A program made the translations under genes and the position numbers. The notes beneath the pieces were generated by a model. It worked only from the letters and a program-made list of their open reading frames with translations. It was not told where the DNA came from and did not search any database. From contig NC_035174.2 of NCBI RefSeq assembly GCF_001659605.2, forward strand, positions 26,919,027 to 26,983,026: DNA of 64,000 bases, in the 5' to 3' direction. This document shows, one piece after another, positions 1 through 21,184 of the stretch. Each line of letters opens with the position of its first letter. Positions within the stretch are counted from its first letter, which is position 1. The stretch comes from Manihot esculenta (taxonomy: Eukaryota; Streptophyta; Magnoliopsida; Malpighiales; Euphorbiaceae).

Positions 1-120
1 AACACCTCCCAGGAGGAGGCTGAGTCTGCGGCAGAATCAGAAACATGTGTTTGGAGTGTCATTGCGACTAGAAATGGTAGGTCTGTTGATCTGGTTAGTT
101 GTCAGACACTTAATCTTTAG
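1..120 (+). CDS. 3' end of an unidentified protein-coding gene (partial)
   Basis: Frame 1 is open from the first base to a TAG at 118-120 and encodes about 39 residues. They begin with an acidic Ser/Glu/Ala stretch (SQEEAESAAESE) and continue with a well-mixed segment (WSVIATRNGRSVDLVS). Base composition is much less AT-rich than the sequence that follows, which looks like 3' UTR and intergenic DNA. The GGTAGGT at about 86-92 could instead be a splice donor, in which case the real end lies elsewhere. I do not recognise the family. The gene would extend left of the window, convergent with the aminotransferase gene. Confidence 0.35.
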   Translation, partial: NTSQEEAESAAESETCVWSVIATRNGRSVDLVSCQTLNL

Positions 121-1715
121 GTTCATCTTATCGTTTCTGTAATTCAGTCTGCTGATAAATGTGTTGTATGCATTATTACATTCTTCTTACGGTTGTGAAG
201 AGATGATACCTGAAAGGAAAAGAAAATGATCTCAGTATTCAATATCTATGATGTGATCTATTATATATAAGCACTTGTAAACATTTCTTGAATTCTTGTG
301 TGCTTAAAGGGGTGGATAATTTAATGGAAGGAAATTGTTTGCCCCTCTTCCTGCATGTCGATTATCGGTCGAATAGATTTATTGTTGCCTTTTGAATGAT
401 CTCTTCTCTATGACATTTTCTTGATGTTCAATTACTCGCCAACCTGAACGGGGCATTAGCACCTTTGCCTTGCAATATAATAAGGTTATACTAGCAGCTA
501 ATACATGATGCTTGATGTGCATTCTTCAATTGATTTAGTATTGATTTTTACTTGCCAATTCCACTAGAAAGAACATGTTTGATACTTAACAACTGTGTGT
601 TACCTCTAAGTTTTCACATTTATTGCTAATTTTGTCATCTGGGAAATCCTGGGTTTACTGGTAAAGCTTACATAAACTAAGAATTTGTTGCTGTGAAGGA
701 AATATTCTTCTTATCTCATGCTAGGGTTAGTTTATGATGTTAAATGAGACCATTATTTGAGGCATGTAGAACCTATTTCTTCACAGAAAGCTCACCTCAT
801 TTAAGATTGGAAAACTATTTACAGGTCCCTGAAGTTTTTGAGAATTGACGATTGAACTTCTATTCTTCAATTGTGTGCTATTGAAACCATGTACTTTTCA
901 ATATGAAGACATCTTGCATTTGCACCTGCTAACTTACTATTCAAGGACATTAAGAACTTGCTATAGTAAAATAATGAGAAATTTGTAGATTTACAGAATA
1001 ACTCTGAGGACAAAATCCAAAATATCCTTGCGCTTTGGATGGGCTTTTCCTTTCATCCAACCTTGAATTTTCAAAATCTTCAAGGCAGCTATTAATTAAT
1101 CTCTCTTTTTTGAATTTATATCCTTGAATGAGTGCATAATGTATGTAGAATTGAGAAGTTATATTAAATAAGCCAAACTTTGTAAAAAAACATATTTAAT
1201 ATTTTTTATAACCAATATTTATATAGAAATTCATGCATAATCAATTAAAATGTGGCCTAAGAATTACTAAATTCTTGTATATTAAGCTTATAGTAGGCAT
1301 ACTAGACAAAACGTGAAAAATCCAAGGATTTGGATTTTTCCTTTTAAACCTTATGAAAATTCTTAAGCAAGGGACAAGGAGAAAAGCTTGACGCTTTCCT
1401 CTCCATTACCATAGAATAATTTTCAGCCAGAATTAACCAATGATACAAATACATGGTTTTCCTTATAGACCTGGTCTTCTTATACAGTCCCATTAGCATT
1501 TTGAGATGATCTTCATATTTTTAGAAAGAAACATATTAGTTTAAGAAAATTTTCAGAAGGATAATACAGTGAACACGCATTTCGAAATTACTTAAATAAC
1601 CCCAATGTGAAATATGGATGGATGAACTTGATCCATCAAGCTAGAATACAACTCAATGATCTTATTAGCTAGATAAGAATAACAACAATAATAATCACCA
1701 GGCAGTGTGAATTCC
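121..1715. other. Intergenic region between two convergent genes
   Basis: AT-rich sequence with no convincing ORF, RNA gene or repeat array. The first few hundred bases are probably 3' UTR of the partial gene at 1-120. It contains scattered T-rich and A-rich tracts only. Confidence 0.5.
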
Positions 1716-1721
1716 TTTATT
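1716..1721 (-). terminator. Candidate poly(A) signal of the ALD1-like gene
   Basis: TTTATT on the + strand reads AATAAA on the minus strand, about 50 bases downstream of the TAA stop of the aminotransferase. The position is normal for a plant near-upstream element. Assigned by motif and position only. Confidence 0.4.
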
Positions 1722-1770
1722 TAGTCCTTAAAGCTGTGGCTTAAACTTGTTGTAAGGTTTTTTTCTTTTC

Positions 1771-10530
<8,760 letters not shown>

Positions 10531-10750
10531 TTGCCCTTCCCTTTTGAGATACTTGCTCCTAGATTACCAATTTTGCTTTTCAAAAGCCTGCAAGACACAA
10601 AGCTTTATCTTCCCAGAAGAAATCTGCGTAAGCCGGAGAAATTTTGGCTTGCTGCCTGATAATCTATCACTAAGCATCGCTCCCATACCCATTGCCTCTA
10701 TATATTATTTAAAGTTTTACACTTTACTTGAGTTTTTAATGCTTATTATT
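10531..10750 (-). promoter_or_regulatory. Candidate 5' UTR and core promoter of the ALD1-like gene
   Basis: Upstream of the chosen ATG (10528-10530) the minus strand has about 150 bases of moderate-GC sequence and then TATATAGAGG, a TATA-box-like word at about 10695-10706. This would place transcription start near 10665. The inference rests on position and motif only. Confidence 0.35.
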
Positions 10751-11097
10751 TTTACAATTTATATCAGATGAATTTGGAAATATAATTTGTATAAAATAAA
10801 TAAATATTTAAGCTAATTGCCAATTTGAAAATAAGAGGATGATTTTTGGTGTTTGGTTTAGATTTTGAAGATAGTTGATAAATATCAAACAATTAAATTA
10901 AATATTTCGTAAGTTTTAAGAAAAATAATAGGCAACTGTATTTCAATTAAAGTTATTTGTTATAGTTGTTTTGACTTTATTTTTATAATTATATTACTTA
11001 TTTAAAATTTTTATTTTTTAAATTAAATTTTCAAAAAAAATATTTAAAATTATAAGATAAGGTAAACAAATTAAAAATATAATAAATAATAATTAAA

Positions 11098-14020
11098 TGA
11101 TGTACTTTGATCCTTCCTTTGGGTAGTGGATCTACAAAATAACAAATATCGAGTCTTAAAGTTAGTAAGGGATCCAAGAAGAATTTAGAGAAAATATCAG
11201 ATAAAGAGATCCTCACATATCTAGAGATTGCCTCTTTAAATAGTTGGTCGGTAGTTTCATCCTGGTAAGATTTTGATTTTGTGATTGAGTTTTAGTGAAA
11301 CAAGAAATCCTATTATTTAAGACTTTAGTCTGAAACGGGCCTTGAGAGTATGATTAGTTTGGAACAGATCGTAAAGAGGTCCATCCAGCCTTTTAGACCT
11401 TTAATGGTTCCTTTGTTAATATCATTAGTCCCTCTATTTATCCATGAATCTTTAGGTTCAAGAAGCTTTATTCTTATTTTTCTTCTTCTTTTTTATATCA
11501 TATTATTACGTTGCTTTTGAAGGATATTAGGTTAAGAAAATGAAAGGTTGTTCCCTTGCTCATATTGTTCACTTCCTATGGGGATGCATAGGGCTCATTT
11601 GCCCCTCACCATTGCTCAACTCTCCTCCTTCTCTTTTTATATTCTCTCTCTAAAGAGTAGACTTCTCCGGTCGTCCGATTTTGAAACTTGTTCTTCGTAC
11701 TCTTTTGCTCAAGGTATTTTTTTAAATTTATTTCTAAATTTTACTTATGGTTTTTTCTTAGGTGTTTTCGATTTTTGAGATTTTGTACTATTGGAACTCT
11801 CTAGTTTCTTGGGTCTTGGTTATTTTTTGCTTTTCCGACCTTGTTGGGTTTTCAGCCTCTGACTTCAAGCTTTTTTCAAGTTTGATTTCAGTTTTCGGCC
11901 TCCGACTTTGGGTTTCAACTTCTGGTTTTCAGCTTTCCGGCTTTGAGCCTTTTCTGGTTTTCAGCCTCCGGCTTCAAGCCTTTCTTTGGGTTTCAACCAG
12001 TTGGGTTTGGTAAGTTGGCCAATTGGGTTTTCGGACTCTGAGATTTTGGCTTGGGGTGTTTTGCCGAGATTTCGGCTTGGGGTGTTTTGCCGAGGAGGTT
12101 TTCGGTCAGCTGGGTTTTTGGCCAAAGGTGTTCTTCAAAGAAGGTTTTCGGTTATTACAATGGATTTCTCCTTGTTAGATTTGGCAGAGGACGAAGAATT
12201 TATTAGAGCCTATCAGTCAGAACTAGTAGCAGCAGAGGTTTCTCCTACTACAACCTCATCTGACTTGCCTTATACTTCTCGCCTCTCAGCTACCCGGTTG
12301 ACCTCTACAGTCTGCTAAGAAGATATTGCAGATATATCATTAATCTTCCGTATTCCAAAAGTGTTTAAAGAGTACCCTTGTTAAGAAGAACAAATGGTCA
12401 ATGATATAGTGACAAAATGTAGATGTATTATAGTCTACGTAGAGCAGCTGAAGACGGGCTACACTTTCTCTTAGATCTTTTTGTTGTGCAGGTGTTGTCC
12501 CCCTTTCATCCCAGTGTAGCTCAAATCCATCCCAATGATTGGAGGATTTTACTTTCGTTCATGTCTCTTTGTCGGTTTCATTGCATAACGCCCTATGCTC
12601 GTGCGTTTGCTTCGATGTATGCCTTGTCTCATAGGAGAGCTGAAGTTTTTTACTATTTCATTCCTAAAAAAGGAAGCGGTCTCTTTGATGATTTTCCTCA
12701 GTCTCTTAAAAGCTGGAAATCAAAATTTTTATTTTGAGGCATCCTTCACAGGAGGGTTAGGGTAGCTTTCTTGATAGTTGGAATTTTCATTCGTAGAGGT
12801 TCAAAGGGACTCTTCAAATGACAGAGGATAAATTTATTGTTTATTTACATCTCTTGGCCATTGCCTCATTCCAAAGGAAACAACCCTATCAGCCTTTTAT
12901 TCATTCTGAAAATAGAGCTCATCTGATTAGTGTTATTGGTCTATCTCCGGAGGAGACTAATGATGGTATTTATTCTTCGTTCTTTATCTTTTTATTCTCT
13001 TTTCTAACTTAATGATTTTCATTTTCCTTTGCAAAGATGGTTGGGGATAACGCTTCGTGGATGAGGAAACTTGTAGAAAAAAGGAGAAAAGAGGCGAGTC
13101 AATAGGACCCTTTTAAGAGATCCATGACCGTCAGAGAGTCTTCCAATCCAAATCCTACTCCTCAGGTTCAAATCAATCCTGAAACTCCTTCTCAATCGGC
13201 TGGCACTAGGGTTCCTCCTATGCCTTCTTCTCCTACTTTTGACAGATTATTGAGGGGTCACTCTATGGTTGTCAACAATTACCTTCTGGCCGAACATATA
13301 GGAAGGAAGATTATGCTTCCTAGAGACTGAGAATGACTTGACACAGAGGATGCTCTGGCTACAAGCTTGGAGGCTATGACTTGTTCAAACAGAAAAAGAG
13401 AGATTACGTAGGCTTAGAGGAGAGCCTATGGGGAGCTTCAAGCATAGAACATCCTCCTCAGCACCGAAATGGGTAATCTGCAAACCTCTCACAAGAACAT
13501 TAAGGCAAAGCTGGTGAAGTTTTAATCCAGCTTAAGGAGATGACCCTTTCAAGGGATGCCGAGAGAACATGCTATAAGGAGCCTGAAAGGAAAGTGGATG
13601 CTGCTAATGACAGGATCGCGGATATTTATATGAGTTTGCAAGGTTCAATCATGACTAAGTTACATCATCAGGATCTTGTTGGGACTATAGTTAGGTTCTA
13701 GACATGACTCAGGAGGCGACTATGACCGCAAATGAGGAGTCTCATCACAAGAGTAGCGGGAATGAGAAGTAGGTCACTAGGTTTCAAAATTTGTATTTTA
13801 GCTCTTTAGACTCTATCCAATTGTTCTTCTATAATTTCATTGTTCATTTGCCTAGTCTAGTATCCACTTTATGTTTACATTATATCGAACTTTTTGCATA
13901 ATAAAAAAAGGCCGCCAATTTCCTACTTGTATGATCTAGTGGTATTGTGCATGAATGATTTAGACTAAAATATACACATGCTTCTGTCGAGATACATGTC
14001 TCAATAAGTGGAAATTTAAA
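11098..14020 (+). mobile_element. Decayed retroelement relic, copy A (with transposon-protein pseudogene)
   Basis: Starts TGATGTACTTTGATCC and is homologous, base for base in long stretches, to the reverse complement of 14890-19570 (copy B). Shared landmarks include GATTGAGTTTTAG near 11285, the repeated TTTTCGG / CTCCGACTT pyrimidine-rich leader at 11800-12150, the pseudogene at 12159-13773 and the trailing AAATTTCCTACTTG-type segment near 13915. The layout (terminal TGATG, leader, spliced gene) matches the antisense gene of element 1 in this window, so it is probably the 3' part of a Tat-type element. Confidence 0.5.
12159..13773 (+). pseudogene. Pseudogene, putative gypsy-type transposon protein (copy A)
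   Basis: Starts at an ATG with MDFSLLDLAEDEEFI and is followed by a second block with VLSPFHPSVAQIHPNDWRILLSF and an FYYFIPKKG end. This is the hallmark of the plant 'putative gypsy-type transposon' domain (Pfam Transposase_28). A third block (KQPYQPFIHSENRAHLIS) ends at a GGTATTTA donor-like site. An intron-like segment ends at GCAAAG before MVGDNASWMRKLVEKRRKE. There are frame breaks after the first block, and an in-frame TAG at 13103 that copy B lacks. The tail is lysine/glutamate-rich and ends near 13773. It resembles the antisense gene of element 1 in architecture. Non-functional as it stands. Confidence 0.6.
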
Positions 14021-14029
14021 TGTTACCCA

Positions 14030-14870
14030 TTGTTATCAAGGTGAAAGGTGATCCTAAGGCGATAGAGCCTCCTATGGTTTTAAGCGAGAGGCGAGGCGAT
14101 ACCTTTTTAAAAAATGCGATAAAATTAAATTTTTCTTATATATTTTAAATATACATGTATATATGGGCATAATGTATCATCAATAATATTTTATATATTA
14201 AATTAAAATATATAAACTATAGTTTGATTTTATATATATATATATATGATATTAATAGTAATTTAATATTAATTTTTTAATATATATATATAAAAATAAA
14301 ATAACATATAAATTTCTAAATTATACATAATATAATCTATATGATAAATAATAATATTATTATTTAATATAGAATATAAATAGTATATAATATAAAAAAT
14401 AATATAATATATAAAATAAAAAATAAAATAATAATAAATATATATAAATATAACTAAATAATTTAATATTAAATTTCTATAAATAAAGACTATTTATAGT
14501 ATATATTAATATTTTCAATATTAATATTTTATTTTCATGTTTCTGATACAAAAGCAGTTTATTATATAAAATAAAAATAAAAAAATAAAAAGTCAAAAGA
14601 TTCTATGTCTCTTTTTCTTCCAAGGACAAAAAGCAACTTTTAAATAGCATTTAAACTACTTTCTCTTCCACCAAGGCATCTTCTTTCTTCTTCTTCCAAC
14701 GAGATTCTATTGTTGTGCTCTTCTTTTTTCCCCTTTTCTCTTGCTGTTGAAGTAGAAAAACAAAGGAGTGGCGCCAAGCAATGCCTCGCCATCTGAGGCG
14801 CTTGCCTTAGTGGGAGACACCTTGCCTGGCGCCTCCCATCTCCTTCACTAATGTTTCTTGACTTAAATGT
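14030..14870. repeat. GGCGA-ended AT-rich element
   Basis: The two ends are rich in GGCGA/GCCTC words (AAGGCGATAGAGCC, AGGCGAGGCGA on the left; TGCCTCGCCATCTGAGGCG, CTGGCGCCTCCC on the right) arranged in inverted orientation. They flank about 600 bp of nearly pure A/T with (TA)n runs at 14230-14310. No ORF. It separates copy A from copy B. A MITE-like origin is likely but not proven. Confidence 0.4.
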
Positions 14871-15749
14871 CTTTGTTGTTCTAAAGACTTAAATGATTCG
14901 TCAAGGCTTGTTTGGTGTTGGCATGATTTCATTGAGGCATGTATCTTTATAGAAGCATGTAATACCCAGCTAGACCCCGGCATCGGAATTCCTACCTTCC
15001 GACGGAATCTCCATTGGAATCCGGAATTCTCGGATGTTGGAGCCTTCTAGAAGGGTAAAATAAAGGTTTTCTAAAATGTTTTTATGTTTTATGGTTTTAA
15101 TGAAGAAAGAATTGAGTTTTGAAAAGAAAAAAGCTTGAGGGAAAAAACCAGGTTCGGCCGCCGAACCTCATGTTCAGCCGTCGAACATGGGGCGGATGCG
15201 GAGGCACTTTTGGCCCCCGAAAGTAGTCTGGCCAGCCACCTATAAAGGGCCCCCTGTCCGAAAATGGGCGAGTTTTCTCTCTCGATTTCCAAGCAAGGAG
15301 AGTCTCCGCCACCCCTTGTCGATCTTGTACTTTTCCTTCAAGTCTCTCATGATTTTTATGAGTTTTTACCTTTATTTTGAAGATTTTAAGCTAAGATCAA
15401 AGTTTTGAAACTTGGAGACCCCCGGAGCTCATTCCTCCATATCTCCAAGTTTGGGATCGCATCTCCTCTCGATCTTCAAGAGGTAAGTGTAGATCCTCCT
15501 CTTCTTTTAGATTTTAAGTAAGTTTTAAGGGATTTTAGGGGTGTTTAATGCATGTTTAGGCTAGTTGTAAAATGTTAGGGTTTATGTTAGTTTGATGTTA
15601 AATGTGATGTTTGTTGGGGTATAGACTAGTTTTATACCCCTATATGCTTGATGATGTGTTTATGCATGCCTTTGAGTGTTAAGTACAAGTTTGGAGGGTT
15701 TTGGGAGGCTAGATGAGAGAGGCGAATCGGGTTCTACCATTCTGGAGAA

Positions 15750-15990
15750 CCCAGGTTCGGCCGTCGAACCTGCCTGTGGAGGCAGCTTTAGGCCGCCTAA
15801 ACTCGCCCCCGAAAGTTGGACTTTCGGCTCTGGAGGGGAGTTTCGGCCGCCGAACCTGTCCCCGAAAGTGCCTGACTTTCGGCTCTGGAGGGGAGTTTCG
15901 GCCGCCGAACCTGTCCCCGAAAGTGCCTGACTTTCGGATCTGGAGGGACCTTCGGCCGCCGAACCTGCCGCCAAAAGTCCCCTGCCCAGC
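15750..15990. repeat. Tandem repeat of about 54 bp with CCGAAAG and GTTCGGCCGCCGAAC words
   Basis: About four imperfect units, each with CCCCGAAAGT..., GACTTTCGG, a CTGGAGGG linker and TTCGGCCGCCGAACCTG. The word GTTCGG-CCG-CCGAAC is a near-perfect palindrome, and CGAAAG/CTTTCG are also mutually inverted, so each unit can fold. A related pair sits at 15154-15190 in the same LTR. Confidence 0.7.
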
Positions 15991-16360
15991 CTTCCTTTAT
16001 TTGTTTTGCATGCATGTTTCATGATGTTTTAGAGGGTTTTTGGGGAGTTGTTTAGAGTCATGTTAGAGTATGTTTGGTCCCTCATTTGAGTCCACCTGTG
16101 TAGGATCGGACCTGAGGAACCGAGGTGATCAGCAGTGAGGTAACTGCTTCAGAGTTAGTTCAGAGTCAGCCAGAGGTGAGTGGAACTAAACTAATCTTTT
16201 ATTTTGAGGAATCGAATGTTTTAAGCATGTTCATGCATCATGATATATAACAGGTTGTTTGCATTAGAATTCACGAATATGACGCATTGCATTATTCATT
16301 GTGGGTGTGGATGGACAACAGGACTACCCATTAGCCCTCTAGATATCATGTTATGTAATA

Positions 16361-16452
16361 GAAGTCCTGAGGAGCCCCACCGAGGGCCGGACACAGAGCT
16401 TATGTATGTAATAGAAGTCCTGAGGAGCTCCACCGAGGGCCGGGCACAGAGT
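16361..16452. repeat. Two-copy direct repeat inside the solo LTR
   Basis: AATAGAAGTCCTGAGGAGC followed by CCACCGAGGGCCGG and CACAGAG occurs twice, about 53 bp apart, with two or three differences. Confidence 0.7.
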
Positions 16453-17330
16453 AGAGGGATTTTTGGGTCAATCCATCTGTGATGTGATTTGTTTGTGATG
16501 TGATGCATTTCATGAAAGCATATGTTTATTAAATTGTTTTTATTGTTCTGCTCACTGGGCTTTTGTAGCTCACCCCTCTCCCCTAACCCCCAGGTTTGCA
16601 GGAGCACAGGTAGCTATGAGAAAGTCGGCAAGGCTATGTTTATGTAATAGATTAGTAGTGGACATGTAATGTAAAATGGTATAATGTAATGTAATGTAGA
16701 GAAATGTTTCATGGTTTAGCATTGTGCTTGGTCCTATCAGTAGTGGTAATCCTTTTTGTATATGATCTATATGAAATGTTTTAATGATGAGAAATGTTGA
16801 ACCAACCTTGATGTATGTTATGTTGACCCACTAGAGCATTTGATGAGGGCTCTAGTATGGGGTTTTATGTATATAGTTATGGTGCATGCACAGGTCAAGC
16901 TTGGTGTATGAAAAGTTTAAAATTTTTAAGCAAAAGTATGATTATGTATGGGATTTTATCAGATGTACAAGATGTATATTAGGCTTGCTACGGGTTCCGG
17001 CGACCTTAAGTCGATCTGAATCCTAGCGCCGGTAGAGGTCCGGTTCCCGGATCGTTACAAAGCATGTGCATACTCTTACATCTATCACATGGAATAGTCA
17101 ATTATGCAAGAAACTTCATAAAATGTTTTAGCCTAAATCATTCATACAAAAGTACCACTAGATCATGTAAGTAGGAAATTGGCGCCCTTTTTTCATTATG
17201 TAAAAAGTTCGATACAATGTAAACATAAAGTGGACACTAGACTAGGAAAACAGGCAAACGAAATATAAAAACATAGAAGAACAACTAAATAGGGTCTGAA
17301 AGCCAAACTATAAATTTTGAAACCTCGTTA

Positions 17331-18518
17331 CCTACTCCTCATCCCTGCTCCCCTTGTGATGAGACTCCTCATTCGCGGACATAATCGCCTCGGGAGGCAT
17401 GTCTAGAAACCAACTATTGTTGGAGACCATAGAGTAACCCCTTAATAATCCGTCAAAAGTAGGAGAAGAAGGCATAGGAGGAACCCTAGTGCCAGCCATA
17501 TGAGAAGGAGATTCAGGATTGGTTTAAACCTGAGGAGCGGGGTCTGAATTGGAAGACTCTCCGACGATCTTGGATCTCTTAGAAGGGTCCGATTGACTCA
17601 CCTCTTTTCTTCTTTTTTCTGCAAGCTTCCTCACCCATGAAGCCTCCCCGGCCATCTCTGTAAAGAAAAATAAAAAAAAAATCATTAAGTTAAAAAAGAA
17701 AATAAGAAGGCAAAAAACTAAAATAAATACCATCATCAGCCTCATCCGGAGATAGACCAATAATATTAATCAGATGAGCCCTCTTTTCAGCATGAATAAA
17801 AGGCTGATAGGGTTGTTTCCCTTGGGATGAGGCAATGGCCAAGAGACACGAATAAACAACAAATTTATCATCTGTTATTTGAAGTTCCTTTGAACCACTG
17901 CGGATGAAAATTCCAACTCTCATAAAGCTAACTCAACCCTTTAGTGAAGAATGCCTCAACATAAAAAATCTCAATTTTCAATTCTTAAGAGACTGAGGAA
18001 AGTAATCAAAAAGACCACTTTCTTTCTTAGGAATGAAATAGTATAAAGCTTAAGCCCCCCTATGATACAAGGGGTACATTGAAGCAAGCACACGAGCATA
18101 GAGCGTTATGCAATGAAACCGACAAAGAGACATGAATGAAAGTAAAATCCTCCAACTATTGGGATGGATCTGAGCTATGCTAGAACGAAAAAGGGACAAC
18201 ACCTCCACAATAAAAGGATCTAAGGGAAAGCGCAGCCCCACTTTCAGCTGCTCCATGTAGGCTATAATACATCTACGTTTTGTCACCATACAATCGGCCA
18301 TCTGTTCTTCATCTTAAAGGTACCCCTTAAACACTTTTGAAATATGGAAGATTAGTGTTATATCTGCAATATCTTCTTGGCTGACCGTAGAGGCCTCGAA
18401 GAGCATAAGGCAAGTTAGATGAGGTTGTAGTAAGAGATGCCTCCGCTGTTATTGGTTCTAATTCATGGGCTCCAATAAATTCTTCATCTTTCGCCAAATC
18501 TGACAAGGAGAAATGCAT
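17331..18518 (-). pseudogene. Pseudogene, putative gypsy-type transposon protein (copy B)
   Basis: On the minus strand it begins MHFSLSDLAKDEEFIGA at 18518, then breaks frame. It continues with LDPFIVEVLSLFRSS and IAQIHPNSWRILLSFMS (the Transposase_28-like core), then KQPYQPFIHAEKRAHLIN up to a donor-like GGTATTTA. After an intron-like segment ending TACAG comes MAGEASWVRKLAEKRRKE, a basic segment with DPSKRSK that could act as a nuclear localisation signal. Each block has a counterpart in copy A. Several frame breaks make it non-functional, although the codon that is TAG in copy A is intact here. Confidence 0.6.
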
Positions 18519-19570
18519 TGCAATGGCCAAAAACCTCCTTCACAGAACACCCCTGGCCGAAAACCCAGCTGACCAGAAACCTCCTTGGCATAACACCCCA
18601 TTCCGAAAACCTGAGAGTCTGAAAACCCAACTTGTCAATTGACCAAGAACCCAACAAACTGAAACTCAAAGAAAGGCTTGTAGCTGGACGCCGAAAACCC
18701 AAAGTCGGAGGCCGATACCTGAAGTTCGAAGGCCGAAAAGCAAAGCAGGAGGCCGAAAATTGAAATCGTCGAAACCCAAAAAAGGCTTTAAGCCAAAGGC
18801 CGAAAACCCAACAAGACCGGAAAAGCTGAAAATCACCAACACCCGAGAAATCAGAAACTTTCAATGGCACAACACCCCCAAAGATTGAAAACACTCAAGA
18901 AAAAACTACAAGCAAAACTCATAAATAAATTTTTTAAAAAAATTACTTTGAGCAAAAGAGCACAAAAAAAACAAGTTCCAAAATTCAGCAACCGAGAAGC
19001 CTACTCTTTAGAGAGAGAATATAAAAAGAGAAGGAGGAGAGTTGAGGGTTGGTGTGGGGCAAATGAGCCCCACACACCCCTTATATAGGAAGTGAACAAT
19101 GTGAGTAATGAAATGACCCTTCATTTTCTTAATATAGTATTACAAAAAAAAAAAAAAAAAAAAAGAAAAAGAAGAAGAAGAAAATTTCCTGAACATAAAG
19201 ATGAAAAAATGGCGGACTAATGGTACCAACACAAGAACCCTCAAAGGCCCAAAAGGCTGAATGGAGCCTCTCTATAATCCGTTCCAAACCAAACAAACCT
19301 TCAAGACCCGTACTAAAGTTCTAAATAGTAAAATTTCTTGTCCACCTAAAACTCAATCACATAATCAAAATCCTACCAGAATGAGACTACCGACAAACCA
19401 TTTAAAAATACAATTTCTAAGCATGTGAGGATCTCATTATCTGACCTTTTCTCGAAATTTATCTTAGATCACTTATTGACTTAAAGATCAAAAGTTTTAC
19501 CCACCAAACCATCCGGTATTTTTTATTATTTTGCATATCTATTACCCGAAAAAAGACCAAACGAGCATCA

Positions 19571-20095
19571 ATAATATTTATTTTTTTAAATTTATAATAT
19601 TTATTATTATATTATAAAAATTATATATATTTATAAAAAAATTATATTTTAAAATTTATTTTTAATTATTATATATTTATATAATAAATTAATATATATC
19701 TACTTATTAGTATTTTACACGTCAACAAACGGTATGAATTTCTTTTAATTATAATTGATAAATATTTTTTTTATTAAAAAATAAAATAAAGATTATATAA
19801 TGACTGGATCATATATAATAGCAATATAAAATACTTTAGTAATTTTTAGAGTCTCAACCATTATTAATAGACTAATACATTATTAACATATTTTATTGGT
19901 CAAATATAATTGACCATTAATTTTTATTTAGAAAGTTAGTTGACATCCTAATATTTTTATTATTAACTTTTAATACCTGATCTTTATAAAAATATAACTA
20001 TTTAATTTCTTAATTCTGCCTCAATTTTCAGATTATTATTGTATATTATATATGAAATTATTCGGTGTATTCAATTCATATATGCACTTATTTTT
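19571..20095. other. AT-rich spacer
   Basis: Very AT-rich, with many TATATT/AATTAT words. No ORF, RNA or repeat structure that I can support. Confidence 0.5.
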
Positions 20096-20870
20096 TTTTA
20101 ATAAGCATCATTTGGATTAATCTAACGTAAGAGTACAACATGGAAGCCCATTTGAGTAAAAGAACTAAGGCCCAAAGGCCGAATAACAAGCCCACAAGAA
20201 GAACAATCTACCCAATTGAGAAACCCAAAAAGTCTAGCTAATTCCATCACCTTCTAGAAATCTCCACTCACCAGCAACACCAGAATACCAATGACACAGT
20301 AAGACAACTCAGTTTCACAACCAAAAGCACTAGAATTAGCACAAAAGAAACCTACAAGAAACTCACCTAGCTCGAACTGAATGATCGAATCTCAGAAACA
20401 AAACTTCACAAGCTTAACATTGTTTGCCACCAGAGAGAAGGTCCGACCCATGGCACTTCTGATCTTTTATAACCATGGAGCTGCTGTTTTGAGGCTTTCT
20501 GCACTTCGACGCCTGTCCATCAATCTTCTACGCCTCCGATAGCAGTCAGTCGACCAGAGTAAATGGATGAAGATAGCTCCACATACAAAACACTAAACCC
20601 AAATCCAAAGAGACAATCTCACCATGCATACACCGGTTCTGTGATCCAAAATCTATGACAACAAAACCAAGCTGAGAAAAAATCGAGGTTGAGACTTCCT
20701 TTCGATGACAACAAAGCCTCGCTTGCCTTGCTCCAGAAGCCGATGAGAAAGCTTCAATTGTATTCCGAAGAAAGAAAAAAAACAAAAGAACAAAATTCAA
20801 AGATAGAATTTCCTTTCTCTGGAAAAGCGAAAGAGAGGAGTAATTCATAATTGGAGTAACTGGTTCTGTA
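20096..20870 (-). repeat. Possible 3' end of a retroposon (minus strand)
   Basis: A block of moderate GC between AT-rich neighbours. Read on the minus strand it ends ...GATGCTTATTAAAAAAAAA, i.e. a poly(A)-like tail after an AT-rich 3' end, as expected for a 5'-truncated LINE or other retroposon. A 100-residue open frame on the minus strand (20546-20848) shows no family motif. No reverse transcriptase motif is visible, so the assignment is weak. Confidence 0.25.
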
Positions 20871-21184
20871 ATTTAATTTTGTAATAAAAAGGCTGATAAA
20901 TTTTCATTTTACTAGCAAAATGATTTTTTTTATTTAATAATATTAATAATTATTTTTATGACACTTAAAAATAATTTTAATGGGAATAAGTTATATTTTA
21001 GTCTTTAAAATTTTATAAAAATATAATTTAGTTAAAATATTTATAAATTTAGTTATAAGATTTTATTTTATAATAAAGTAGTCTTTAGTTTTAATTTTCG
21101 TGAATCAGTTTTTAAATGTGCTCGTAAGGCAACAAGTTGTTACTAATGTAGTACACGACCCACCCTCTCAATACTTTCTATCTC

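Larger units (their letters stand above)
14958..17059. mobile_element. Solo LTR (2.1 kb) with 5-bp target duplication AAGCA
   Basis: Starts TGTAATACCC and ends GATCGTTACA, so it has the TG...CA termini of an LTR. It is flanked by AAGCA at 14953-14957 and 17060-17064. There is no primer-binding site, internal coding region or second LTR, so it is the product of recombination between two LTRs of a former element. GC content is clearly higher than its surroundings. It contains the palindrome-rich repeats at 15150-15180 and 15750-15990 and a 2-copy repeat at 16361-16452. Open frames inside are by-products of the GC-rich repeats. Confidence 0.85.
14890..19570 (-). mobile_element. Decayed retroelement relic, copy B (inverted; split by a solo LTR)
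   Basis: The minus-strand counterpart of copy A. On the minus strand it starts TGATGCTCGTTTGG at 19570 and runs through the same leader, pseudogene and trailer. The match with copy A resumes across the inserted LTR: ACATGCT before it and TCTATAAAGATACATGCCTC after it line up with one continuous stretch in copy A near 13977-14010. That proves the LTR interrupted a pre-existing copy. A run of about 20 A at 19145-19164 is private to this copy. Confidence 0.5.

Noticed and set aside
15660..16024. Open frames on both strands in the solo LTR
   Set aside because: They coincide with the GC-rich palindromic repeats and have no homology-like features.
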